Shown piece after piece: positions 45,918-55,258 of a stretch of 64,000 nucleotides of DNA; the first letter of the stretch is position 1; each line of letters opens with the position of its first letter. This DNA comes from Gordonia sp. ABSL11-1 (lineage in GTDB: Bacteria; Actinomycetota; Actinomycetes; Mycobacteriales; Mycobacteriaceae). Both the position numbers and the translations under genes were made by a program. The stretch covers positions 186,001 to 250,000 of the forward strand of contig NZ_JASXSI010000004.1 of NCBI RefSeq assembly GCF_030315685.1, given 5' to 3'. The notes beneath the pieces were generated by a model. The model saw nothing but the letters and a program-made list of their open reading frames with translations, did no database searches and was not told where the DNA came from.

Positions 45918-47462
45918 TCAGGCGCGCGGCTTGACCAGCGGGAAGAGGATCGTCTCGCGGATGCCGAGACCGGTGAGGGCCATCAGCAGGCGGTCGATGC
46001 CCATGCCGGTGCCGGCGGTCGGCGGCATGCCGTACTCCATCGCGGTGAGGAACTCCTCGTCGAGCTTCATCGCCTCGTCGTCGCCGGCGGCGGCGAGGCG
46101 TGCCTGGTCGACGAAACGCTCACGCTGGATCACCGGGTCGACGAGTTCGGAGTAGCCGGTGGCCAGTTCGAAGCCGCGGACGTAGAGATCCCACTTCTCG
46201 ACCACACCGGGCACCGACCGGTGCGCGCGCACCAGCGGCGACGTCTCCACCGGGAAGTCACGCACGAACACCGGCTGCGACAGATGCTGCCCCACCATGT
46301 GCTCCCACAGCTCCTCGACGAGCTTGCCGTGGCCGTATCCCTTGTCTTTCGGGATGTCGAGGCCGACCCCCGCGGCGATCGTCCGCAGCTCCTCGACGGA
46401 GGTTCCCGAATCGCCTGCGGCGGGAACGATCTCACGCCCCAGCGCCTCCGACAACGACGGGTACATCGACAGCGACGTCCATTCGCCGGAGAGGTCGTAG
46501 GTGCTGCCGTCCGGCATCGTCGGCGTCAGCGTGCCCATCGCCTTCTGCGAAACCTCTTGCACCAGTTCGCGGGTCATCACGGCGGCGTCGTCGTAGGTGC
46601 CGTAGGCCTGATAGGTCTCCAACATCGCGAACTCGGGTGAATGCGTCGAGTCGGCGCCCTCGTTGCGGAAGTTGCGGTTGATCTCGAACACCCGCTCGAT
46701 GCCGCCGACGACGCAGCGCTTGAGGAAGAGTTCCGGAGCGATGCGCAGGTACAGGTCGATGTCGAATGCGTTCGAGTGGGTGGAGAACGGACGCGCCGCG
46801 GCACCACCGTGCAAGGTCTGCAGCATCGGCGTCTCGACTTCGAGGAATCCCCGATCCCCCAGGGCTGCACGGAGTTCAGCGATCACGGCGATACGCGTTC
46901 GGGCGATCTCCCGCGCTTCCGGACGCATGATGAGGTCGACGTAGCGTTGCCGGACGCGGGTCTCCTCGTTCATGTCCTTGTGCGCGACAGGCAAGGGACG
47001 CAACGACTTCGACGCCATCTCCCAGTCGTCGGCCATCACCGACAACTCGCCGGTGCGGGAGCTGATGACCTGCCCGTGCACGTAGACGATGTCACCGAGA
47101 TCGACGTCGGCCTTCCACCGCGCCAGCGACTCCTCGCCCACCCCGTTGAAGCTGACCATCGCCTGCAACTGGGTGCCATCGCCCTCCTGCAGGGTGGCGA
47201 AGCACAGCTTGCCCTTGTTCCGGAGGAAGATGATGCGTCCCGCGATGCCGACGACCTCACCGGTCTCGGTCCCCGCCTCGAGGTCGGGATGAGCGGCCCT
47301 GATCTCCGACAGCGCATGCGTCCGCGGGATCGACACCGGGTAGGCCTCGCGGCCCTCACCGAGGATGCGGTCGCGCTTCTCCCGACGGATCCGGAGCTGC
47401 TCCGGGGTGTTGTCGTCGGTCGATTCGGGCGCTGCACTCTGGGGGCCGGGCGTGTTGCTCAC
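45918..47462 (-). CDS. lysS: Lysyl-tRNA synthetase, class II
   Basis: A 514-residue class II synthetase. The N-terminal OB-fold anticodon domain covers about residues 65-165. Motif 2 is around [15 protein letters not shown], and motif 3 is [15 protein letters not shown] at the C-terminus. Attaches lysine to tRNA-Lys. Order lysS-(small genes)-panD/panC matches mycobacteria. The start is the ATG at 47462. No lsr2 is visible since the next gene in the other direction is the pseudogene. Confidence 0.93.
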   Translation of the reverse strand: MSNTPGPQSAAPESTDDNTPEQLRIRREKRDRILGEGREAYPVSIPRTHALSEIRAAHPDLEAGTETGEVVGIAGRIIFLRNKGKLCFATLQEGDGTQLQAMVSFNGVGEESLARWKADVDLGDIVYVHGQVISSRTGELSVMADDWEMASKSLRPLPVAHKDMNEETRVRQRYVDLIMRPEAREIARTRIAVIAELRAALGDRGFLEVETPMLQTLHGGAAARPFSTHSNAFDIDLYLRIAPELFLKRCVVGGIERVFEINRNFRNEGADSTHSPEFAMLETYQAYGTYDDAAVMTRELVQEVSQKAMGTLTPTMPDGSTYDLSGEWTSLSMYPSLSEALGREIVPAAGDSGTSVEELRTIAAGVGLDIPKDKGYGHGKLVEELWEHMVGQHLSQPVFVRDFPVETSPLVRAHRSVPGVVEKWDLYVRGFELATGYSELVDPVIQRERFVDQARLAAAGDDEAMKLDEEFLTAMEYGMPPTAGTGMGIDRLLMALTGLGIRETILFPLVKPRA

Positions 47463-47515
47463 CCGTGAGACCCTATCGGAATCGCCCCTTTCGGAATCGC
47501 CATGGTGGCCCGATC

Positions 47516-47614
47516 GCGAGCGGGCCGGGTGAGTTCGGCGCCGGGAGCCGGCGAGCGGGCCGGGTGAGTTCGGCGCCGGGAGCCGGCGAGCGGGCCGGGT
47601 GAGTTCGGCGCCGG
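47516..47614. repeat. 35-bp tandem repeat, about 2.8 copies
   Basis: Unit begins GCGAGCGGGCCGGGTGAG and ends GGGAGCCG. Copies start at 47516, 47551 and 47586 (partial). The first two are identical. It lies between lysS and the aldehyde dehydrogenase remnant and overlaps no supported gene. Confidence 0.9.
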
Positions 47615-47631
47615 CCCCGGGGAGCCGTCAC

Positions 47632-48100
47632 TCAGAACGGATACCGCTCGATGTCGGCCTGCATCGTCACCCACTGCAGGTCGCAGGAGGTGTCCAGGTT
47701 GACCGACGACCCGAAATGTCCTCCGGCCCCGGACGCCTTGGTGCCGCCGAAGGGCGCGACCGCCTCGTCGTCGACGGTCTGATCGTTGATGTACACCGCG
47801 CCCGACCGGATGCGGTCGGGCGCGCTCGTAGGCGCGGAACGCGTTGCCGGTGAGGATGCCGACCGACAGTCCGTATTCGCTGGCGTTGATGATGTCGATG
47901 GCCTGGTCCACGATGTCGTCGACGCGCTCGAGTTGACGGCGATCGATGATCGGACCGAGCACGTTGTCGGCGTCCGTGGGGTCGCCGACGGCGAGGATCT
48001 CCCCGGTCGCCGGTGCGGTGACGTCGAGTGTGCCGGCACCGCCGGGCACCCAGTCGCCGACGGAGATGGTGTTGTCCCACGGAACGGTCGGTGTGCTCAT
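47632..48100 (-). pseudogene. Aldehyde dehydrogenase remnant with internal deletions and a frameshift
   Basis: The ATG at 48100 starts TPTVPWDNTISVGDWVPGG, then ALDH-like LGPIIDRRQLERVDDIVDQ and IINASEYGLSVGILTGN follow directly, skipping hundreds of residues including the catalytic Glu/Cys region. A frameshift near 47815 then leads to the true C-terminal YINDQTVDDEAVAPFGGTK and the end at 47632. The remaining pieces total about 155 residues of an expected 490. It is a decayed benzaldehyde-dehydrogenase-type gene. Confidence 0.8.
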
Positions 48101-48141
48101 GACTCGTTCCTACTCGAGATCGCCCTCGGTGTTCGGCCGAT

Positions 48142-50895
48142 TCATCCGGATGTGCGCGCGCTCGCCGCGGCCGCGAGCTCGACACGGGTACGCAGGCCGA
48201 GCTTGGCCAGCACGTGGGAGACGTGGGTTTGCACGGTCCGCGGTGACATGAAGAGACGTGCCGCGATGTCCGGCCCGCTCACGCCCATGGCGACGAGTTC
48301 GGTGACCTGGGACTCGGTCGGGGTGAGGCTCTCCCAGCCCGTGCTCGCGCGACGTCTCCCCGCCGTCGTCACCCGCACGCCCGCGGCACGCATCCGGGAC
48401 AGGACACGCGCCTGCAGCCCGTCGGCGCCGGCGTCCTCGGCGCGCTGGAGCGCCCGTCGGGCGAGGCCGATGGCCCGGTCCCGGTCTCCGGCGGTGGCCG
48501 CCGCGACCGCGGCCTCCTCCCAGCCCGCGACCTCGAGGAACATGTCGTCGAGTTCGTGGGCGGCCGCTGCCACCTCCACACCGATCGTGACCAGGTCGGC
48601 GCTGTCGGCGCAGGCGATGGCGGTGGCGAGGCGGACCGGTGCAGCGGTCGCGGGGCTGAGCGGTCGGGGCAGCAGGGTGTCGAGGTCGTGGGCGATCCGC
48701 TCGAGGAGCGACGGTTCCATCGCCCGGACGGCGACGCGGGCGCAGGCCGGTGAGATCGTCGCGGCCCATGCATAGGCGTGCTGGTCGATCGCGCCGGACC
48801 AGGCCGCCGATGCCATCGCGGCGGCCGGTCGATGTCGTCGTCGGGCCTCGAAGATGAGCATCTTCTGCCGTTCGATGTCGGGCAGTCCGAACTGTCGGAC
48901 GAGCACACCGTGGCCGACCCGCCCGGCGTCCCAGTCCTCGACGCGACGTTCTGCTGACGCGAAGTCGCCGCGGGCGATGTCGATCGTGACGCGGCCGCCC
49001 ATGGCCAGCGACGGGACCGCCTCGTCGCCGACGGCCACCTTTTCGAACGCGGTGTCGTAGGTCGCGGCCGCGTCGGACAGCTGACCTCGCACGGTGAGGA
49101 TCGAGGCCTGGATGAGCTGCCGGTAGGTCGTCTGCCAGTCGGTGCCGCGTTCGCGTTCGCGCATGATCGTGTCGTTCATCGTCTCGGCGGCGACGCGGGG
49201 ACCGCCGTGGTACAGCTCGACGAACGGCGGCCACAGATCGGCCGATGCGCCCTCGCTGGAGTCGACACCGTCGGGTCCGGGTTCGGTGGGCATGAACCGT
49301 CGCGATGCCTCGGCCGCGTACTCGACGGCCTGATGGGTGTGGCCGACGAGGCAGCTGCGCAACGCCTCGGCGACGAGGCCGGTGAGGGTGAGGTCGGCGA
49401 TCGGCCCGTAGGGCTGCATCGGCAGCGGCGCGCGACCGCCGAACAGGGTCACGTAGTTGCGCAGGTCGGTCAGGACGCGGCGACTCCGCTCTGGCAGGTC
49501 GACGCCCGCGAGGGAGTCGATGGTCTCGATGGTCTCGTCCATGGCGCCGCGTGCGGTCAGCACGAACAGCCGAATCCGATAGAGCCGTGCGATGACATCC
49601 ATGTCGTCGGCGACGGCGAGGGCGGTGCGTGCCGCCTCGTCGGCGCGGTCGAGTTGACCGGACCGTGCCAGGGCGAGGACCCGCTCCAGCGAGAGCAGTT
49701 GGGTCGAGCGGCCTGCCGCCGCGGCGGCGTCGACGGCGTCGGTCAGCAGGTCGGCCCGGACGGACGGCACGGCGGCCAGGACGTGTGCGGCGGAGTCGTC
49801 GGCGACCTCGATCTCTCGCGGATCTGCTCCGGCGGCGCGCAGATGGAAGGCGCGTGCCACCGGATCCGCATCGCCCACCCGCTCGGCGATGGCCCGATGC
49901 ACGACGGCTCTCAAAGGGAACGGGGTGCGCTCGGTGACCGCCTCGGTGACCGCATCGTGAGTGGTCGCCAGTCGACCCGTCGCGTCGAAGTCGGCGACGC
50001 CGGCCCCCAGCAACGCCTGGGCCGGGGTGAGCAACGCGGCCGCGGGAACCGCGGACAGCGCCGCCAGATCCTCCAGGTGGGTCGGCCCGCCCCACAGTGC
50101 GAGCTTGACCGCCAGGTCGTGCGCCGACGGCTCAAGTGAATCGATCCGGGCGGCAATCGAATCCGCCACCCACGCGGCCGGGGCGGGTTCGGCGTCCCGG
50201 GCGACGTCGAGCCGGTCCCCGACCCTGATGAGCACACCCCCGCGATCGAGGTCGTCGAGGATCGTCGTGGCGTGCAGGGGATTCCCCTGCGCGGGGGCCA
50301 GCGCCGACTGCAATCGTGCGGTGGGCCAGGCGCCATGGTGATCGTGCACCAGGACGTCGAGGTCCATTGCATCCATCGGTGGGATGCCGACGACCCCGAC
50401 GTCGGCACGACGCATCAGTCGGGTCAGATACTCGCGCTGCGGTAATGGTCTGGCTGCGACCAGGATCGTCAGGGGAAGGTCGCGGGCCGCGTCGACGACG
50501 GAGAGCAGCACGTTCAGGCTCGCGGCGTCGGCGTGATGGGCATCGTCGAGGACCAGCAGACACCGGCCTGCGCCGGCCCAGTCGTCGACGGCGGTGAGAA
50601 AGTACTCATCGGTGTCGGCACCCAACGTGTCGGGCACGGCGCTACCGAGAGCGTCCCCGATCACCGAGTAGGGCGCGCGCCATGACAATTCGGCCGCGGT
50701 CGCCCAGCCGATCGAGACGTCGGCGTCGGCGGTGACCTCCCGCAGGATGCTGGTCTTCCCGGAACCGGAGTCGGCGAGGAGGACGAGACATCGTGTGTCC
50801 GTGCGTCGGTCGCCTCCGTGTATCAGGTCGTCGAGCCGCCGCCGGAAACCTGTGATGACGTCGCGGCGCTCCGCTGACCGCGGAGGAGATGTCAT
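48142..50895 (-). CDS. Large LuxR-type transcriptional regulator with AAA/NTPase domain
   Basis: A 917-residue LAL-like regulator. N-terminal NTP-binding domain with Walker A LADSGSGKTSI near residue 40 and Walker B LLVLDDAH near residue 113. A long helical TPR-like middle (about 250-830) is followed by a C-terminal LuxR helix-turn-helix: LTPTESQVTELVAMGVSGPD to MSPRTVQTHVSHVLAKL. Probably a signal- or ATP-responsive activator. Its target is unknown. It lies next to the ALDH remnant and to the rhodanese-like gene. Confidence 0.85.
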   Translation of the reverse strand: MTSPPRSAERRDVITGFRRRLDDLIHGGDRRTDTRCLVLLADSGSGKTSILREVTADADVSIGWATAAELSWRAPYSVIGDALGSAVPDTLGADTDEYFLTAVDDWAGAGRCLLVLDDAHHADAASLNVLLSVVDAARDLPLTILVAARPLPQREYLTRLMRRADVGVVGIPPMDAMDLDVLVHDHHGAWPTARLQSALAPAQGNPLHATTILDDLDRGGVLIRVGDRLDVARDAEPAPAAWVADSIAARIDSLEPSAHDLAVKLALWGGPTHLEDLAALSAVPAAALLTPAQALLGAGVADFDATGRLATTHDAVTEAVTERTPFPLRAVVHRAIAERVGDADPVARAFHLRAAGADPREIEVADDSAAHVLAAVPSVRADLLTDAVDAAAAAGRSTQLLSLERVLALARSGQLDRADEAARTALAVADDMDVIARLYRIRLFVLTARGAMDETIETIDSLAGVDLPERSRRVLTDLRNYVTLFGGRAPLPMQPYGPIADLTLTGLVAEALRSCLVGHTHQAVEYAAEASRRFMPTEPGPDGVDSSEGASADLWPPFVELYHGGPRVAAETMNDTIMRERERGTDWQTTYRQLIQASILTVRGQLSDAAATYDTAFEKVAVGDEAVPSLAMGGRVTIDIARGDFASAERRVEDWDAGRVGHGVLVRQFGLPDIERQKMLIFEARRRHRPAAAMASAAWSGAIDQHAYAWAATISPACARVAVRAMEPSLLERIAHDLDTLLPRPLSPATAAPVRLATAIACADSADLVTIGVEVAAAAHELDDMFLEVAGWEEAAVAAATAGDRDRAIGLARRALQRAEDAGADGLQARVLSRMRAAGVRVTTAGRRRASTGWESLTPTESQVTELVAMGVSGPDIAARLFMSPRTVQTHVSHVLAKLGLRTRVELAAAASARTSG

Positions 50896-50948
50896 GGGCC
50901 GATCCTATGCGGCCGCGGCGTCGGACGCGGTCGCATCGACGCGCGGGG

Positions 50949-51383
50949 TCAGTGCGCGGAGATGGACGCGAGCTCCTGCTCGCTGATCCTTCCCGCGACA
51001 CGTGCCCTGCGGAGCGCACGGAATCCGCCGACGACGAAGACCGCACCGGTGACGCCGCGCGCCTGGAGGTGCCATGCCAGCCACTCGGCCTCGTGGCCGT
51101 CGTCGGAGATCAGCAGCCATCGTGCGCCGGGCGTGGCGCTGCGCAACGAGTCGGCGTGGCCGGGTGTCAGACGGGTGAGGACGTCGATGGCGTCGATCGC
51201 GAGCGCACCCGACAGCACGCCGTCGAGCTGACGTTTGCGCTGGCTGCGGACATCGACGGGGGTCAGACCCGAGGCGATGAGGCGCGTGTAGTCGGCGGCC
51301 TGGGCGGACAGCGGTGCGTCCGTCGACGGCGCGACGGTGGGTTCGAGGGCGGTGACAACGGAGGTGCCGAGGACGGCGGTCAT
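50949..51383 (-). CDS. Rhodanese-like domain protein lacking the catalytic cysteine
   Basis: A 144-residue single rhodanese-like domain. VDVRSQRKRQLDGVLSGA near residue 47 matches the first conserved segment. The active-site loop is LLISDDGHEAEW where Cys would be expected, and no cysteine occurs anywhere in the protein. It is probably not an active sulfurtransferase. The ATG at 51383 has a CAGGAAT site. It is downstream of coaX over 350 bases. It may be a regulatory or scaffold fold. Confidence 0.75.
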   Translation of the reverse strand: MTAVLGTSVVTALEPTVAPSTDAPLSAQAADYTRLIASGLTPVDVRSQRKRQLDGVLSGALAIDAIDVLTRLTPGHADSLRSATPGARWLLISDDGHEAEWLAWHLQARGVTGAVFVVGGFRALRRARVAGRISEQELASISAH

Positions 51384-51733
51384 GAGGATTCCTGGGGTGA
51401 TCGAGATCGAGCGGGGGTCGTCGAAAGTGGGCGGCCGCAGACGCGGACTCAGCCCTGACAACACTCCTGACAGCTCATGATCACGGCGACAGTGTGCCAC
51501 ACATCCTGCCCTCGCACCACCCTGCCTGCGGCGTCGTCGGTCGGACGGCCTCGCACCGTCACCATCGATCGGGTCCAGATTTTCGCCCATCGGGTCCAGG
51601 ATCTCGTCGATCGGGTCGAGCGCGCCGCACGTGCTGGACACGGTCGGCAGCATTCTGGACCCGGTCGGCGAGATCGTGGACCCGGTCGGCGAGATGTTGG
51701 ACACGGTCGGCGCGGGTGGTGGTCGGACCGGGG
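51384..51733. other. 350-bp intergenic region with degenerate 21-24-base repeats
   Basis: No gene is supported. Several copies of a unit containing GGACCCGGTCGGCGAGAT (about 51656-51712) and related GATCGGGTC units (51565-51625) give heptad-like shadow peptides in several frames. Probably a 3' or 5' untranslated low-complexity region of the coaX/rhodanese transcripts. Confidence 0.55.
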
Positions 51734-52534
51734 TCAGCGACGGCGCTGCTTGGAGCGCTCGTGGACGAGGCGCAGACCGTCGAGTGTGAGGTGGGGATGG
51801 TGCGCGGTGAGGGTCTCGCACTCGTCGAACACGAGCGGCGCGAGATAACCCGTGGCGACGACGGTGACGTCGTCGCCGTCGAACCCGTCGACCGTGTCAC
51901 GTACGCGGTCGACAAGGCCGTCGACCTGACCGGCGAAGCCGTAGAGGATGCCCGACTGCAGCGCCTCGACGGTGTTCTTGCCGAGCACGCTGCGCGGAGG
52001 CATCAGTTCGACCTTGCGGACGGTCACGGTGTGTTCCGACAGCGCTTCGACCGCCAGGTTCACGCCGGGAGCGATGGCCCCGCCGAGGAACTCCCCCTTG
52101 GCCGACACCGCATCGACGACGGTGGCCGTCCCGAATGCCACCACGATGCACGGACCGTCGGGGTAGTTGTGGTGTGCTGCAACACAATTGGCGACCCGAT
52201 CGGTCCCGACCTCTTTCGGGTTGTCGACGAGGAGCGGAACACCGGTCCGCACACCGGGTTCGAGCAGCATGTGGTGGAAGCCGTCGCCGAAGTATCGCGG
52301 CACCATCACCCGGAGTTCGCGCAGCAGGGACGGGACGGTCGACAGGGCCGCGACGCCCGTCACCTGATCGGCGTCGGAGCCGAGTAGGCCCCGGATGAGC
52401 AGCGCGAGTTCATCGGAGGTCAGGTTCGGTTCGGTGTGAATGCGCCAGTCCCGCACCATCGTCGCGTGATCACCTGTCCCGGCGAACACGCCGAGATGGA
52501 TGTTGGTGTTCCCGACGTCGAGGGCGAGGAGCAT
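51734..52534 (-). CDS. coaX: Type III pantothenate kinase
   Basis: A 266-residue CoaX with the ASKHA N-terminal motif LLALDVGNTNIHLGVF and GTATVVDAVSAKGEFLGGAI near residue 130. Makes 4'-phosphopantothenate, the first step from pantothenate to CoA. The ATG is 1 base after the panD stop, so it is in the panC-panD-coaX operon as in mycobacteria (Rv3600c-Rv3602c). Confidence 0.92.
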   Translation of the reverse strand: MLLALDVGNTNIHLGVFAGTGDHATMVRDWRIHTEPNLTSDELALLIRGLLGSDADQVTGVAALSTVPSLLRELRVMVPRYFGDGFHHMLLEPGVRTGVPLLVDNPKEVGTDRVANCVAAHHNYPDGPCIVVAFGTATVVDAVSAKGEFLGGAIAPGVNLAVEALSEHTVTVRKVELMPPRSVLGKNTVEALQSGILYGFAGQVDGLVDRVRDTVDGFDGDDVTVVATGYLAPLVFDECETLTAHHPHLTLDGLRLVHERSKQRRR

Positions 52535-52535
52535 G

Positions 52536-52961
52536 TCAGACCGAGCTCGTCGCGAGTTCGCGTGGGTCGCGCAGTCCGGATCCGGCGGGTACGTGCGCAG
52601 GGTCGCTGCCTTCGTCGACGACGCGGTTCTTCTCGTCGACGAACACCACCGACGGCGTGTAGTCGAGCAGTTCCTGTTCGTTCAGGATGCCGTAGGCGAT
52701 GATGATGACGAGGTCGCCCGGGTGTACGAGATGCGCTGCCGCGCCATTGATCCCGATCACGCCCGATCCGCGCTCACCGGCGATCGCGTAGGTCTCGAGG
52801 CGAGCGCCGTTGTCGATGTCGACGATGGTCACCTGCTCACCCTCGAGCAGGTTCGCGGCGTCGAGCAGGTCCTGGTCGATGGTCACCGATCCGACGTAGT
52901 GCAGGTCGGCCTGGGTGACGGTGGCCCGGTGGATCTTGGAGGTCATCATGGTGCGGAGCAT
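52536..52961 (-). CDS. panD: Aspartate 1-decarboxylase
   Basis: A 141-residue pyruvoyl enzyme. The self-processing site is in LHYVGSVTI (Gly24-Ser25). It makes beta-alanine for pantothenate. ATG at 52961 is followed by [15 protein letters not shown]. It lies 43 bases after panC on the same strand. Confidence 0.92.
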   Translation of the reverse strand: MLRTMMTSKIHRATVTQADLHYVGSVTIDQDLLDAANLLEGEQVTIVDIDNGARLETYAIAGERGSGVIGINGAAAHLVHPGDLVIIIAYGILNEQELLDYTPSVVFVDEKNRVVDEGSDPAHVPAGSGLRDPRELATSSV

Positions 52962-53004
52962 GCTGGTTCCTTCTGGTGCAGGGGGATCTCGGTGGGGAGG
53001 TCGG

Positions 53005-53919
53005 TCAGCGCGAGGCCTGTTCGGGGTCGCGGCCGGCGAATCCGGTGCCGATGGCCACGCCGACGTTGTCGATGAGTCGGGCCGCGCCCACCCGGGCGGC
53101 GACCAGGAGGCGGCCGTCGCCCTTCTCGGGGGGCTCCTCGAGCTGTCGACCGGTGAGCGCGAGGTAATCCACCTCGATCTCCGGATGTGCGTTCAGGACC
53201 GACTGCGCCGCAGCGAGAATGGCGTCACGACCAGCCGCTGCGGCATGTGCGCCGGCGACGAGCGCCGCCGACAACGTCGTGGCGAGATCGCGCTGCCGCT
53301 CGTCGAGGTAGCGGTTGCGCGACGACATCGCGAGCCCGTCGGACTCACGGACGGTCGGCACTCCGACGATCTCCACGTCGACGTCGAGGTCGTCGATCAT
53401 CTGTTTGATCAGGACCAGTTGCTGATAGTCCTTCTCGCCGAAGAACGCGGCGTGGGGTGTCGTGATGCCGAGAAGTTTGAGGACGACGGTCAGCATGCCC
53501 GCGAAATGTGTGGGGCGGGACACGCCATCCAACACGGCGCCCGCAGGACCCGGTTGAACAGTGGTGCGTTGGCCGTTCGGGTACATGTGGGCGACCGTCG
53601 GCGCGAACACCAGCTCGACGCCCAGCCGTCGCAGCAGCGCGCAGTCCTCGTCGAACGTGCGCGGGTAGGCGTTGAGGTCTTCTCCGGCCCCGAACTGCAA
53701 GGGATTCACGAAGATCGAGACGATGACCACCGTGTTGCCGCGTGACTTGGCCGTCCGGACGAGCTCGAGATGGCCTTCGTGGAGGGCCCCCATCGTCGGC
53801 ACGAGTGCGACGCGCTTGCCGGCGCCACGAATCGCCTGACTCACCCTGTGCACCACTGCTGGGTCGCGATGAACGGTCAGTTCACCTGGCGTGTAGGCAT
53901 TCTCGAGGGCAGACGTCAT
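53005..53919 (-). CDS. panC: Pantothenate synthetase
   Basis: A 304-residue PanC with [23 protein letters not shown] and SSRNRYL motifs, in the order known for the nucleotidyl-transferase family. It joins pantoate and beta-alanine. ATG overlaps the upstream DUF2520 stop (ATGA), so the two genes are coupled. Confidence 0.93.
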   Translation of the reverse strand: MTSALENAYTPGELTVHRDPAVVHRVSQAIRGAGKRVALVPTMGALHEGHLELVRTAKSRGNTVVIVSIFVNPLQFGAGEDLNAYPRTFDEDCALLRRLGVELVFAPTVAHMYPNGQRTTVQPGPAGAVLDGVSRPTHFAGMLTVVLKLLGITTPHAAFFGEKDYQQLVLIKQMIDDLDVDVEIVGVPTVRESDGLAMSSRNRYLDERQRDLATTLSAALVAGAHAAAAGRDAILAAAQSVLNAHPEIEVDYLALTGRQLEEPPEKGDGRLLVAARVGAARLIDNVGVAIGTGFAGRDPEQASR

Positions 53920-54917
53920 GACATCTCCAACACGTCGATCAGGTCGGCCGGGGCGTCGGTGTAGGCGGTGGTGCGGCGCGCGAGCACCCGGTAGGCCTCG
54001 GCGATCCCGACTCCGGTGGGACCGGCGGGCAGTCGCCGGAGGGCGGTGAGATGGTCGGCGACGGCTGCCGCGTCACCGCGCGCAACGGGTCCGGTGAGTG
54101 CGCGCGGCCCGAGTTCGAGAACGTTCTGCAGGGACGCCGTCACCAGCGGCCCGAGAATGCGCTCTGCCAGTCGAGTCCCGCTGCCGTCGACGGTCGCGGC
54201 GTCGCGGGCGATGTCGCCGTCGGGGCCGTCGATCGCGGCGTCGAGTGCGGCGACCGCGTCGGCGATGAGGGTGATCAGATGATTGGCGCCGTGGGCGAGC
54301 GCGGCGTGATAGAGCACGCGGTCGGCGTCGGCGATCCGGACGGGTTCACCACCCATCTCGAGAACCAGTGCCTGGGCGATCGCGAAGCCCACCTCGTCGG
54401 CCGCGGTGACCCCGAAGCACGCGTGGCGCAGACGTGCGATGTCGTCGTCGGTGCCGACGAAGGTCATGGCGGGGTGGATCGCCATCGGCAGGGCGCCGAG
54501 TTCGGTCAGCGGTGCCAGTACACCGATGCCCTTCGCTCCCGCGGTGTGCACGACGAGGGTGTTGGGCCGCAGAGCACCCGAGCGCGCGATCTCGGCGACG
54601 ACGCCGTCGAGTGCGGCGTCGGGGACGGCCAGGACGAGCAGTTCGGATCGCGCGACGACACCGTCGATCGTGAGGATCTCCGATTCGGGCAGTCGATCGG
54701 CTGCACGGCGGCGAGACGCGTCGGACCGGGCGACGACCGCTCCGACGACGTGCCCGGCCTGCTCGAGGGCGACACCCAGCGCGATACCGACCCGGCCCGC
54801 CGAGACGATACCGACGGTGAGGCGTGCGGGTGTGGGGAGGTTGGAGACGCCGTCGAGGTAGGCGCTGTCGGACCCGCCCGTGCCTGGGCCGCGATCATCG
54901 CTCGATGAGGTCACCAC
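53916..54917 (-). CDS. Rossmann/DUF2520 protein, Rv3603c-like
   Basis: A 333-residue protein with an N-terminal NAD(P)-binding Rossmann fold ([21 protein letters not shown] near residue 34) and a C-terminal helical DUF2520 region. It resembles 6-phosphogluconate dehydrogenase-type reductases. Coupled to panC, it may supply or shape pantoate (a ketopantoate reductase-like role), but this is inference. The start at ATG 54917 gives a 30-residue leader before the fold. Confidence 0.78.
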   Translation of the reverse strand: MVTSSSDDRGPGTGGSDSAYLDGVSNLPTPARLTVGIVSAGRVGIALGVALEQAGHVVGAVVARSDASRRRAADRLPESEILTIDGVVARSELLVLAVPDAALDGVVAEIARSGALRPNTLVVHTAGAKGIGVLAPLTELGALPMAIHPAMTFVGTDDDIARLRHACFGVTAADEVGFAIAQALVLEMGGEPVRIADADRVLYHAALAHGANHLITLIADAVAALDAAIDGPDGDIARDAATVDGSGTRLAERILGPLVTASLQNVLELGPRALTGPVARGDAAAVADHLTALRRLPAGPTGVGIAEAYRVLARRTTAYTDAPADLIDVLEMS

Positions 54918-55258
54918 TGTCCTCCGTCAAAAGTTCCAGTCCCGGCTGCGCACGGGTACCAGACGTTGCAGAGCAAGGGTAGGCCGCGCAGTGGCGCGAA
55001 GGCCAACACGTGTGATGGGCCTCACCCGCCGCGGGTCCGGGCGGACTGCTCCGGAAGGCGCCGCGCAAGTGCATCCCGGAAAAGCGCCCCCGGGATGGCA
55101 CCCGGTGCAGGCCCGTCGTCGACGTGATGTCGACGACTGCGTTCCAGAGGGCGGCTTTCCGGGGCGGATTTCCGGGATAGACCTCCGGACGGATTGCGGG
55201 CGGATTTCCGGGGGAAGGTCCGGCGGAGCCACCCAGCGCGAGCCGGAGGCCGGAGAAT
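54918..55258. other. 341-bp intergenic region with hairpins
   Basis: No gene is supported. A 9-base perfect stem GTCGTCGAC/GTCGACGAC (55116-55138) and CATCCCGG/CCGGGATG (55072-55098) could end the upstream minus-strand transcript. Several GGATTTCCGGG-like units near 55160-55220 are repeated. Confidence 0.6.

Noticed and set aside
47516..47614. CRISPR array
   Set aside because: Repeats are head-to-tail without spacers, and no cas genes are near.
48110..50095. 661-residue frame opposite-phase to the LuxR-type gene
   Set aside because: Arg/Gly-rich shadow of the real gene, which has clear Walker and LuxR motifs.
51559..51915. Coiled-coil protein with DRVQ heptads
   Set aside because: The frame overlaps coaX in another frame and arises from the degenerate DNA repeat.
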